Shown: positions 56,009-64,000 of the stretch, in pieces
Layout: every line of letters begins with the position of its first letter
Position numbering within the stretch: the stretch's first letter is position 1
Assembly: GCF_036632915.2 (NCBI RefSeq)
Contig: NZ_CP155552.1
Span: 2,891,390-2,955,389, forward strand
Source of the DNA: Faecalibacterium taiwanense
Lineage (GTDB): Bacteria; Bacillota; Clostridia; Oscillospirales; Ruminococcaceae
Length of the DNA stretch: 64,000 bases
Reading direction: 5' to 3'
Program-made: the position numbers and the translations under genes
The notes under the pieces: generated by a model
The model's input: the letters and a program-made list of their open reading frames with translations, nothing else
What the model was told of the DNA's origin: nothing
Databases searched by the model: none

Positions 56009-56734
56009 TCAGATAGGTTCGGTGTCCTGCTCGTCCGGGGCTTCATCCTCGTCCGGCACATCGGTCGGAATCTCAAAATCGCCCTTGTCCTCGGTGTAAT
56101 CTACATCGGGGTCAAGGGCTTCTTTTTCTGCCTTTTTCTTCTGCATCTGCTGGCGATAGAAATAGAAGCCGCCGCCCGCAGCCAGCGCAATCAGGGCGAC
56201 TATGCCCAGAAATGCGCCTGCATACTTTGTGATTTTGTTTTCCTTGGGCGGTTCAGCGGTTGCCGCTTCTTCTTCGGCTTTCTTGGCTTCTTCCTCGGCT
56301 TTCAGCCTGTCCAGTTCAGCCTGTGCCGCTGCTTCTTTCTCCGCAGTGTAGGCATCGGCAGCTTCTTCCTCCATCAGAGCCAACAGGTCGGCTTCATCCA
56401 CCAGATTCATAAAGTGTACGGTTTGTGCGCCTTTACTGTTCCGGTCGATTACCAGATAAAATGTCGCACCCGATTTCGATACCAGCGTGATGAACTGCTG
56501 CCCGGAACCATCCGAATAATTGGTGTGGTAATCGTCCACCAGTGTCAGATTGCCCTTCGGGGTCAGTGCGCCGGAGGTTTCATCCGTGATGGTAACAACA
56601 TCTTCCTCCACGACTTCCGGCAGAACAGGCGGTTCCACCGGCGCGGTATCATCCCCATAAGCGAATGCCGGAGCTGCCATGCCGATGCACAGCACCGCCG
56701 ACAGCAACAGCGCACCAATTTTCTTAAATCTCAT
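56009..56734 (-). CDS. CD1107/DUF4366-like exported membrane protein
   Basis: 241 residues. Signal peptide MRFKKIGALLLSAVLCIGMA ending APAFA, an extracellular domain (NYSDGSGQQFITLVSKSGAT), a Glu/Ala coiled coil, one membrane helix (FLGIVALIALAAGGGFYFY) and an acidic cytosolic tail. Matches the mobile-element proteins encoded beside topB in this ICE family. Ribosome site aaggagg. Likely surface component of the mating apparatus. Confidence 0.8.
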   Translation of the reverse strand: MRFKKIGALLLSAVLCIGMAAPAFAYGDDTAPVEPPVLPEVVEEDVVTITDETSGALTPKGNLTLVDDYHTNYSDGSGQQFITLVSKSGATFYLVIDRNSKGAQTVHFMNLVDEADLLALMEEEAADAYTAEKEAAAQAELDRLKAEEEAKKAEEEAATAEPPKENKITKYAGAFLGIVALIALAAGGGFYFYRQQMQKKKAEKEALDPDVDYTEDKGDFEIPTDVPDEDEAPDEQDTEPI

Positions 56735-56989
56735 CGTTGATTTCCTCCTTGTCAAACTCTGCGCCGACTGCGGACAGCGCAGCCGGGGTCGGGGCATAGT
56801 TGCCGCCTGCCGCAGCAGGATTGCAAGCTGTTCCGGGGTCACATTGGCAGTGCGCACCATGTCGGCAACTTCTGCCGCCGATTCCTCCTGAATGCGCCGT
56901 TCCAGAATCGCAATGCGGTTGTTCAGCTTGATGCGGCGTTCCTGCTCCTTTTTGAGCATCGCCTTGAGCTTTTCCAGTCTTTCACCCAT
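56724..56989 (-). CDS. DUF4315-family protein, frameshifted
   Basis: Restored length about 88 residues: MGERLEKLKAMLKKEQERRI, a coiled coil, then VTPEQLAILLRQA. One G appears missing near 56804; with it the protein ends EFDKEEINDEI and overlaps the next start. As written it reads into the following gene. Common small neighbour of the NlpC/P60 gene. Confidence 0.75.
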
Positions 56990-57003
56990 AAAAATCCTCC
57001 ATT

Positions 57004-58736
57004 TCATTTTGAAAGCCGCCCAAAACCTGCGAGATACTTCTCCCAGTAGGACGAGTGAATGTTTGCGTACTTGATGGGGTCTCCGGCGCTGACCATCATG
57101 CCGTTGCCGAGATAGATTCCCGTATGGCTCATGCCGGGAGTGTCGTAGGTGCCTTTGAAAAAGACCAGATCACCGGGCTTTGCTTCGGCTTCGGAGATGT
57201 GCTGGCTTTTCTGCCATAATCCGTTGGCGGTGGTTCTGCCCACATTGTAGCCGTTCTGGTTGTACACCCAGCAGACATAGCCACTGCAATCAAAGCCGGT
57301 TTCTGGGGTAGAGCCGCCCCAGACATAGGGCGTGCCCACATACTTTTGGGCTTCCTTGTAGATGGCGGCAAATTCGCTATCGGTCAGGGCTTCTGCCGGA
57401 ACCTGATAGTCAATGCCCGGTGCGCCGGAACCGTCAGAGCCACCGGGCGGCAGACCGCCGTTGAACAGGTAGGGTCTGCCGCCCAAGGTGTCCTGAAAGA
57501 TCTCGTAGCGTTTCCATTGGTCGTTGTCCAGTTCCTCCCGGATGACCACCTCCAAGCCACGGTTCACCAGCTTGGTGTGGAAGATGCGGTACTCGTAGGG
57601 AACCTGCGTGGGAACCGGGATGCCTGCCGGAGTCATGACCCAGACCGTCATATACCGGGTCTGCACCTCTACCCATGTGGTGAGCTTGTACTGCTTTTTG
57701 AAGGTTTCCTTCAGCTTGCCCTGCACCTCCGACCGGGTGTAATCGTCATACAAAGTCGTGAGAAAAGAGGTGAGCTGCCACGGGTCGTGCTCGATGGGGT
57801 CAAGGTGATACTGGTACTCGTTGTAGCCGGGGTGGTCGACGGGGGTGCGCTTGATCTTTTTATCCAGCTCCTTTTCCAGCTTCTTGTAGTCCTGCTCTGC
57901 GCCCCGGATGTCCCTGTCCTCGGCAGAGTACATGGTCTGCCCGGATACCTGCGTGCCGCCGGAAAAGAGGATTCCGCAGGAGGAAAAGCCCGACATCACC
58001 ATGAGGATGAGCAAAAGAAAAACGCCCACGATCACCAGAACGTGTGCGTTGCCTTTGGCGGCGTTCACCAGCCCCTTCATGGCGGTACTGACAGCAGTTT
58101 TGCCCTTTTCTACCGCCTGTTCCATGCCGGACCGGGCGGCAGATGCACCGTTGGATGCCGCCTTGCCGCCTGCGGTCTGCGCCGCTGTACCCGAACGTGC
58201 GGCGGCATAGTAGCTCTGCCGGATGTCTTGCTTTTGCCGCCACCGGGAAAGCCAGTTGGAGCCGCCCTCGCCGGTGCCGGATGCGCCTGCATCTTGTGCC
58301 GCAGTCGGCTTCTGTGCAGAAGATTTTGCGGTTCGGGCACCTTTCTTGCCCTGCATCTTGGCTTTCTTCTTGAGTTTGCGAGCGTATCTGCCCTTGGAAA
58401 TATCCCGGACATTTCCTGCCGCCTTTTCGCCCTCGCTCAGAGCCTGCGTGCCCACATTGTCATCCTCGTACTGGTCAACCTCCTGATGCACCGCAGACCG
58501 GGCGGCATGGGCAGCGTACATCTCCCGCTTCTGCGCCTTACTCAACCGGCTCAGTTCGTCCGGGGTCAGTTCCGCCTTGCCGAACCGCAGGTGCTGGGTT
58601 TTTTCGGCGGTCTTTTCTGCATCGGTTTTCAGTTTCTTCTTTCTGGGCACCGACTGCTCCACCTTGGTTTTCTTCGGGGAGAACGGGTCTTTTTTGCGGA
58701 CGACTCTTCTTTGATGTTCAGTTTCGGCTCACTCAT
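57004..58736 (-). CDS. NlpC/P60 cell-wall hydrolase of the ICE, frameshifted near the start
   Basis: Restored length about 577 residues. Basic cytosolic N-terminus, one membrane helix (VLVIVGVFLLLILMVMSGF), an extracellular linker domain and a C-terminal NlpC/P60 domain with the catalytic Cys in TGFDCSGYVCWVY and the His in MSHTGIYLGN. A missing A in the run at 58690-58695 shifts the frame; the true ATG is at 58736 and overlaps the virB4 stop as ATGA. It opens peptidoglycan for the conjugation channel, like VirB1-type proteins. Confidence 0.85.
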
Positions 58737-61126
58737 TTCTGTGCGCCCTCCGAGACTTCACCCAACTTGGTGGTCATAATGCGGTAGAGTTCCAGATCGG
58801 TGGGGAAACGGTCCACAAAGGGCAGGATGACATTGCCGAAAAACAGCAGCCCTTCGCCCTCGCCGGAGTGGGTCACATAGGAAAGCTGATGGGGCGAAAT
58901 ATTGAGCTGCTTTGCGAGGATCTGCCGGTCTCCTGCCGCCTGATTCAGCATGATGATCATGTCACTGTTCTCGAAAATATTCTCGACTTCACGGGAAGAA
59001 AGAAGGTCTTTCACGTTCTGGGTCAGCCCCGTGGGAATACCACCCCACTTGCGGAAACGCTTCCAGATCTCCACGGAATACGCCGCAGTCTGCTCCTCTT
59101 TCAGAAGCAGGTGCATCTCGTCCATATAATACCGTGTGGACTTTCCGCTGCTGCGGTTTGCCGTGACACGCCCCCAGACCTGATCCTGCACAATGAGCAT
59201 ACCGAGTTTCTTCATCTGCTTGCCCAGTTCCTTGATGTCGTAGCAGACGATGCGGTTATTGACGTTCACGTTAGTGCGATGGTTGAACAGGTTCAGGGAG
59301 CCTTTCACATAGATCTCCAGTGCGGTGGCAACATGGTGGGCTTCTTTCTCGTCCTGTTGGAGCAGGGCATTGTACAAGTCCTCAAGGATGGGCATATTCT
59401 CCGGGCAGGGGTTCGCAAAATATTTGCGGTAAATCAGATGCACACAGCGGTCAATGACGGTTTTCTCCACCGGCAGCAGCCCTTCCTTGCCGCCCACCAC
59501 CAGTTCACACAAAGAAAGAATAAAGTCAGCTTTCAGGGAAAGCGGGTTATCTTCCTCGGAGTAGTTGGCATTGATGTCCATGGGATTGATGAACTGGGTG
59601 CTGTTGGGGCTGATTTTGATGACCTGACCTTTCAGCCGGTTCACCAGCGGGGAGTATTCGCCTTCGGGGTCGTTGATGATAATATCATCGTCCGTCACCA
59701 GAAACGCATTGGCAATTTCACGCTTTGCTGAGAAACTTTTGCCGGAGCCGGGAGTACCCAAAATCAGGCCATTGGGGTTCTTCAGTTTCTTCCTGTCCAC
59801 CATGATCAAGTTGTTGGACAGGGCGTTCAGGCCGTAATACAGGCTTTCTTTGCCAGACTGGTAAAGTTCCTGTGTGGTGAACGGAATGAAGATGGCCGTG
59901 CTGCTGGTGGTCAGCCCTCGCTGGATCTCGATCTGGCAGTCAGCCAGCGGCAGGCTGCTCATCAATCCCTGCTCCTGTTGGTAGTCCAGTCTGCACAGAT
60001 TGCAGTTGTGCTTCTGGGCAATGGAGCTGGCCTGAAAGATGTTGTTTTCCAGTTCCTGCTCCGTGCGCCCGGTGTTCAGCACCAGAAAAGTGACGAGGAA
60101 CATCCGCTCGTTCTGGCTCTGCAATTCTTTCAGCAGAGCCTTTGCATCCCGCCCGTAAGTTGCCAAATCGGACGGGATGATGTCAATATCATAACCGGCG
60201 CGGATGGCTTTTTTCTGTTCCTCAATCTTACTTCTGTCCAGTTCCGTGATGGTACGCTTGACCGTCTTTATGGCGCGGTTCTGGTCTACGGACTGGATGT
60301 GCATCGTGACGATCTGGGACGAATCCATATCCAGAAAGTCCTTCAAAAGCTGGTCACTGAGGTCGGATGCCGTGATGCTCAGAAAACTGGCGGCGCAGAA
60401 GATACCGCCCATCTGGAAGGTGCGGCTGTTCTTGAACGCAAAGGCGGTGGGCGCAATGGCATCCTTCACCGAAAGGCCGCTTTTTACGAGGTCTTTCCAG
60501 TCAAAATGAAATTTGCTGGCACCGTCCATATTGAACATATCGTGCATGAGTTTCAGCCGCTGGGCACCGTTCAGGGGCTTTGCCTGCACCCCCAGCCGGT
60601 GGAAGTTGTTCAGCAGATCGTTCTGGATGTGGTCAAGCCGGGGCTTGACCTGTGCCATGCTTTCGCCCTCCACACCAAAGGTGATGAACTTGGTCTTGGT
60701 CAGACCATTATTGCCCTTGGCAAGCTGCTGGCGCAGCATCTGGGAATACTCCGCACGAACATCATCGAAGCCGTCCTTCTGGAACGGAATGCGGATGCTC
60801 TTTTCAAACTCGGTGCTGTCCGTTGCCATGTTCACAAAGGACAGTTCAAATTTGATGGAGCTGTCGAAGAAGTTCAGAAAACTGCACCATTCCTCAAAAA
60901 TGGCGGTCTTATCCTCCTGCTGGGCGAGCTGGTAATTGATGTCCTGATACTGGATGGTGCGGGTGTAGTAGTTGGGCTTCACCCGGCAGGTGCCATCCTC
61001 GAACATCCGCTGCATGGGGATGGACTGCTGGGCGGTCCGGGGAACAGCAGGCTTTGTGTTCTGCTTGCGCTTCTGCGCAGACTGGGGCTTGCTGTGCTTA
61101 TCAGTCTTTTTCCAAAACGGGATCAT
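58733..61126 (-). CDS. virB4: VirB4/TraE-type conjugation ATPase
   Basis: 797 residues, intact. Walker A GTPGSGKS at about 457-464, DDDIIINDPEGEYSPLVNRL, and Walker B MDEMHLLL. Energises assembly of the type IV channel at the membrane. Start overlaps the prgI stop. Normal length for the family. Confidence 0.92.
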   Translation of the reverse strand: MIPFWKKTDKHSKPQSAQKRKQNTKPAVPRTAQQSIPMQRMFEDGTCRVKPNYYTRTIQYQDINYQLAQQEDKTAIFEEWCSFLNFFDSSIKFELSFVNMATDSTEFEKSIRIPFQKDGFDDVRAEYSQMLRQQLAKGNNGLTKTKFITFGVEGESMAQVKPRLDHIQNDLLNNFHRLGVQAKPLNGAQRLKLMHDMFNMDGASKFHFDWKDLVKSGLSVKDAIAPTAFAFKNSRTFQMGGIFCAASFLSITASDLSDQLLKDFLDMDSSQIVTMHIQSVDQNRAIKTVKRTITELDRSKIEEQKKAIRAGYDIDIIPSDLATYGRDAKALLKELQSQNERMFLVTFLVLNTGRTEQELENNIFQASSIAQKHNCNLCRLDYQQEQGLMSSLPLADCQIEIQRGLTTSSTAIFIPFTTQELYQSGKESLYYGLNALSNNLIMVDRKKLKNPNGLILGTPGSGKSFSAKREIANAFLVTDDDIIINDPEGEYSPLVNRLKGQVIKISPNSTQFINPMDINANYSEEDNPLSLKADFILSLCELVVGGKEGLLPVEKTVIDRCVHLIYRKYFANPCPENMPILEDLYNALLQQDEKEAHHVATALEIYVKGSLNLFNHRTNVNVNNRIVCYDIKELGKQMKKLGMLIVQDQVWGRVTANRSSGKSTRYYMDEMHLLLKEEQTAAYSVEIWKRFRKWGGIPTGLTQNVKDLLSSREVENIFENSDMIIMLNQAAGDRQILAKQLNISPHQLSYVTHSGEGEGLLFFGNVILPFVDRFPTDLELYRIMTTKLGEVSEGAQK

Positions 61127-61463
61127 GGGTCATGCCTCCCTTCATCAAAATCGCATAGTAGTTGTTGGTCTTGTAGGGGCGAATTTTCGGGCGGACAAAC
61201 CGGGACTGCACATAGTACGACAGCAGCTTTTCCATGGGCTGACCGTTTTTCTCATACATTCCAAGAAAGAACGCCGGCAGCATCACCGCCATCATGCCGA
61301 GGGTGGCGGCAGTGTTGCCGCCGGAGTCCCGGAGAACAAAAAATAGCGGCACTCCAATGAGAGCCGCTGTGCCAAAGCAGACGAGCTGCCGTTTGGTCAG
61401 ATTGAATGCGACCTTCGATTTCACCTTCGTCAGGTCACGGGGGACGGAAATATACGCAGCCAA
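61101..61463 (-). CDS. PrgI-family membrane protein
   Basis: 120 residues: YISVPRDLTKVKSKVAFNLT, two membrane helices and an RPKIRPYKTNNYYA tail. Usual partner directly upstream of VirB4; part of the inner-membrane channel (VirB3-like). Confidence 0.85.
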   Translation of the reverse strand: MAAYISVPRDLTKVKSKVAFNLTKRQLVCFGTAALIGVPLFFVLRDSGGNTAATLGMMAVMLPAFFLGMYEKNGQPMEKLLSYYVQSRFVRPKIRPYKTNNYYAILMKGGMTHDPVLEKD

Positions 61464-61476
61464 TAAAGCACCTCCT

Positions 61477-62342
61477 TTAATGCGCTCCGAGAACGGATTT
61501 TGTCACGGAACTGGTCTTGAACAGGCTGAAACAGAGCAGAACAGTGTAGCCCACAATGCTCCAAATGGAGTTGATGGCATCCCCGGAAATCGCTACCGAC
61601 TGTATCAGCACGGCGTAAATTGCCACGCAGATGAGGATGAGAAAGCCCTGAAAACCCAGCGCAAACAGGCATTTCAGATAGTTCTGCCCCATGTGGCTCT
61701 GCTCGTGGTTGCCGAAGGTCGCCATGGGGATGGGCGCAAGACTCACCATGCAGTAAATTTCGATCATTCTTCCGTAGACGATGACGAAAATTACGATACT
61801 CAATATCCGCATGGTGATGCCGATGAAAAAGGATTGCAGGAAAAGCCCGAACAGGGGCCAACGTCCATCTGCATCAGGCTGGATTGCAGCATGGAAAGCC
61901 CAATGTCGTTGACGCGGGTGTTTCCGGCAATGATGCCGCTGGAATCGGACACCACCTTTTGGGTAATGTCGAACACTGCCATCACGATGTCGAAAGTATT
62001 GCTGATGAGCCAGACCGAAACAGCAGTCTTAAAGATCCAGCGCATGATGAGGGCAGGCTCAAACTGCGCCATATTGTTATGCTGAGTGATCATCTCGATC
62101 AATTCATAACAGGCGATGAAAGTTAGGATGATGCCTGCAATGGGTAACACCACGTTCCGGGAGAGGGCTTCGATCATAGCGAACACTCTCGGCTCAAAAC
62201 TGGAGGGCTTGGTGCTCACCTGCTGGGCGATGTTTCCCACCTGCGTGTTCACATCGTCGAACAGACCGGAAAGGTTTGACATAATGCCTGCCGTCAGGAT
62301 GCCTTTGATCCAGTCGGCAATGGCCTTGAGAACGGTTTCCAT
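61477..62342 (-). CDS. TrbL/VirB6-like membrane protein, frameshifted
   Basis: Restored length about 288 residues with five to six helices. Starts METVLKAIADWIKGILTAGI. At the G-run 61854-61857 one base appears missing; with it the protein passes through PLFGLFLQSFFIGITMRILS and ends KTSSVTKSVLGAH. Forms the channel core with PrgI and VirB4. Confidence 0.78.
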
Positions 62343-62358
62343 TCAGCAGTCACCGTCC

Positions 62359-62427
62359 TTAGCTGAAGTGGTTGATAAGGGTCTTGAGAAGATTCAGGAG
62401 AAAAATAATGTGGGTCAAAAACTGCAT
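62359..62427 (-). CDS. Possible 22-residue hydrophobic peptide
   Basis: MQFLTHIIFLLNLLKTLINH plus FS, between maff2 and trbL-like genes, with aaaggcgg upstream of ATG. Could be a small membrane peptide of the transfer operon. Only short-frame evidence. Confidence 0.35.
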   Translation of the reverse strand: MQFLTHIIFLLNLLKTLINHFS

Positions 62428-62558
62428 AAGACACCGCCTTTCATTGATGGGTGGATGTTCGTCAGCAATTCGCTTCCTATTATAATAAGGGCTGTTATCC
62501 ACAGCAGAGATGGAGCGATTGCGTATTATGTACAGGCGGGAAACCCCGCCTGCGGCTC

Positions 62559-62774
62559 TTAGCCGAACAGACCAGACAGCAGAGGAATCAGGGTGATGCC
62601 CACCAGAGCGACACCGCCGCCAGCCATGAGCTGCTTCATGCCCTGAGACTTGGAGCCGGGGTTGTCGTTGCCATAACCTTCCAGCAGGTTGATGGCACCC
62701 CACACGCCGAGACCGGCACCCAGAGCGACAACCAGAGTCTGAAGAACTTCGATAGCAGAGTTAAAGAATTCCAT
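62559..62774 (-). CDS. Maff2-family small membrane protein
   Basis: 71 residues: MEFFNSAIEVLQTLVVALGA, GVWGAINLLEGYGNDNPG, then a second helix. Small two-helix protein, VirB2-pilin-like in size, always between traG and trbL in this ICE family. Ribosome site aaaggag. A truncated copy is at 30376-30516. Confidence 0.85.
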   Translation of the reverse strand: MEFFNSAIEVLQTLVVALGAGLGVWGAINLLEGYGNDNPGSKSQGMKQLMAGGGVALVGITLIPLLSGLFG

Positions 62775-62915
62775 AGTCGTTTCTCCTTTATTTTGAAAAA
62801 ATTGTAGACCGTCCGTACACACCTGAAATCGTACATTTTTGAGCCACGAACTGCGGCAGAAGTGGATTTGCCGGTGTACCTCTCTGGTCTGGATAAAATA
62901 AAACCGCCTACCGGG

Positions 62916-64000
62916 TCAGGCAGACGGGAGCGAATCAGCATCCACCACGATGAACTCATCACCGGGGTGGATTTTTGTTTTTCGGTTCAGATATTTTTCA
63001 ATATCGAACGTATTTTTGGGGTCGTAATCGGAAGTCAGCTTGTAGTTCGGATGCTGGGTCAGATCATACTTGTCCGAGAGGAAAGGCCGCACACCGCGTA
63101 GCTGCAAGATGCACTTGCCGCCATCCAGCACCGCCAGCTCATCCCGGCTCAATAATTCGTGCCCCATCTTCTGGAACGTAGTGCCGTAGCTGGGGCTGTT
63201 GCCACGGGTGTCCGAAGTGTTGAACGAATCAATCGTTTCCTTACCCAGCATTTCGGACAGGTCTTTCAACGTACCGGGTTCCGAACCGCCGAGAAAAATC
63301 TGACTGTCCATGTTGCCGATGATGGTGTCGGCATTGTCCTTGTAGATAGCCTTTAGCTGGCTTTTCGTCTGCAAAACAAGGCAGGCCGAAATCTCACGGC
63401 TGCGGATGGTTGCCACCAGCTTTTCCAGATTGGGAATCTGGCCGATGTTGGCGCACTCGTCGATCAGGCACCGCACATGGATGGGCAGCTTGCCGCCGTA
63501 CACATCATCTGCTTTATCGCACAGTAAATTGAAAAGCTGGGTGTAGACCATTGAAATCAGGAAGTTGAAGGTGGAATCCGTGTCCGACATAATGAGGAAC
63601 AGCGCCGTTTTCCGGTCACCCAGCTTGTCCAGTTCCAGCTCATCGTACATGGTGAGATCACGCAGTTCTTGGATGCCGAAGGGGCGAGCCGGGCACCACA
63701 GGAAATGAGGATGGATTTTGCGGTCTTTCCTGCGGCCAGCTTGTAAAGTTTGTACTGCCGCCCGGCAAAGGAGTTGGGCTTCTTTTTTGCCAGTTCTTCA
63801 AACAGCAGATCCACCGGGTTCTGGTATTCCTCGTCGTCCTCCAGTACCTGCATGGTGTTGAGCATTTCCAGCAGGGTAGCAAAGTTTTGTTCCTCGGCAG
63901 GGGCTTCATAATGCAGATAAGCGATCAGGGCGGTGAGCAAAAGACGTTCACTTTTCTCCCAAAATGGATCGCCACCGGACCCTTCGCCCTTGGTGTTGGT
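62916..64000 (-). CDS. traG: VirD4/TraG coupling protein, incomplete and frameshifted
   Basis: The C-terminal 360 residues are visible; the start is beyond the right edge. EEQNFATLLEMLNTMQVLED, KLYKLAAGKTAKSILISCGA, and after the break MYDELELDKLGDRKTALFLI, LIDECANIGQIPNLEKLVAT. One G appears missing in the GGGG run at 63681-63684. The N-terminal Walker A is outside the window. Couples the relaxase-DNA complex to the channel. Confidence 0.85.

Larger units (their letters stand above)
41640..64000 (-). mobile_element. Tn1549/CTn-type ICE, transfer region (incomplete)
   Basis: Minus-strand gene order traG, maff2, trbL-like, prgI, virB4, NlpC/P60, DUF4315, DUF4366-like, topB, accessory proteins, TTRAP-like, SNF2-like, mobC, small membrane protein, relaxase is the conserved order of this ICE family. 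The left end is put at the hairpin element after the relaxase; the right end with traG 5' part lies beyond the window. No integrase of this ICE is visible. Confidence 0.85.

Noticed and set aside
1..64000. CRISPR array, rRNA operon or IS transposase
   Set aside because: No regularly spaced repeats, no rRNA sequence and no DDE transposase motif were seen by eye.

Overview
The window looks like a chromosomal segment of a gut Firmicute close to Faecalibacterium (Oscillospiraceae). This is inferred from the GC-rich core genes, the Shine-Dalgarno/sigma-A style signals, the small palindromic intergenic element near 0.6 kb and the Clostridia-type mobile elements; there is no rRNA or species marker to prove it. 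From about 8.8 kb onward the sequence is a stack of mobile elements and cargo.

Layout: (1) 0-8.8 kb, ordinary core genes: a glycosyltransferase end, an antiporter gene remnant, an AbrB-like regulator, an alpha/beta hydrolase, a polysaccharide flippase, a metallopeptidase, an EamA transporter, a lipoprotein, a GH10-like glycosidase and small membrane proteins. (2) 8.8-18.1 kb, a tRNA-associated integration module: a broken and an intact tRNA(CAU), tyrosine integrase, excisionase-like protein, MazF-like toxin, ParB-like proteins, two XRE regulators, YolD and a Y-family polymerase. (3) 18.4-25.1 kb, a sensory operon: solute-binding lipoprotein with a 5'-nucleotidase-C-like tail, hybrid histidine kinase, and a GGDEF-REC-HD-GYP protein. 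(4) 25.2-30.3 kb, an AT-rich RiPP cluster: ABC exporter, a precursor with nine cysteines exactly seven residues apart, a small membrane protein (possible immunity), and a radical SAM/SPASM maturase. (5) 30.4-40.3 kb, a remnant of an ICE (truncated maff2 and traG) whose traG is split by an 8.7 kb mobilizable element carrying its own MobA/MobL relaxase, oriT, primase-helicase, TnpV/TnpW-type proteins and large serine recombinase. (6) 40.5-41.6 kb, a PadR regulator with a membrane protein. (7) 41.6-64 kb, a Tn1549/CTn-type ICE read on the minus strand: traG, maff2, trbL-like, prgI, virB4, NlpC/P60, topB, accessory proteins, a giant SNF2-like helicase/methylase protein, mobC and relaxase; it runs off the right edge.

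The most interesting items are the heptad-cysteine RiPP system, with its precursor gene flanked by a perfect 16-bp inverted repeat; a TnpV-family gene wholly overprinted in another frame inside the SNF2-like gene; the serine-recombinase element with a recognisable MOBQ-type oriT inserted at a GG dinucleotide in traG; and a two-hairpin element present twice with compensatory base changes.

A caution governs the whole annotation. About twenty otherwise well-conserved genes from 12 kb to the right edge are broken by single-base changes, nearly all of them one base too few in a homopolymer. I therefore treat these as single genes with probable sequence errors rather than as true pseudogenes, and give spans for the restored genes. 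The reading is by eye, so family names come from motif recognition and not from a database search.
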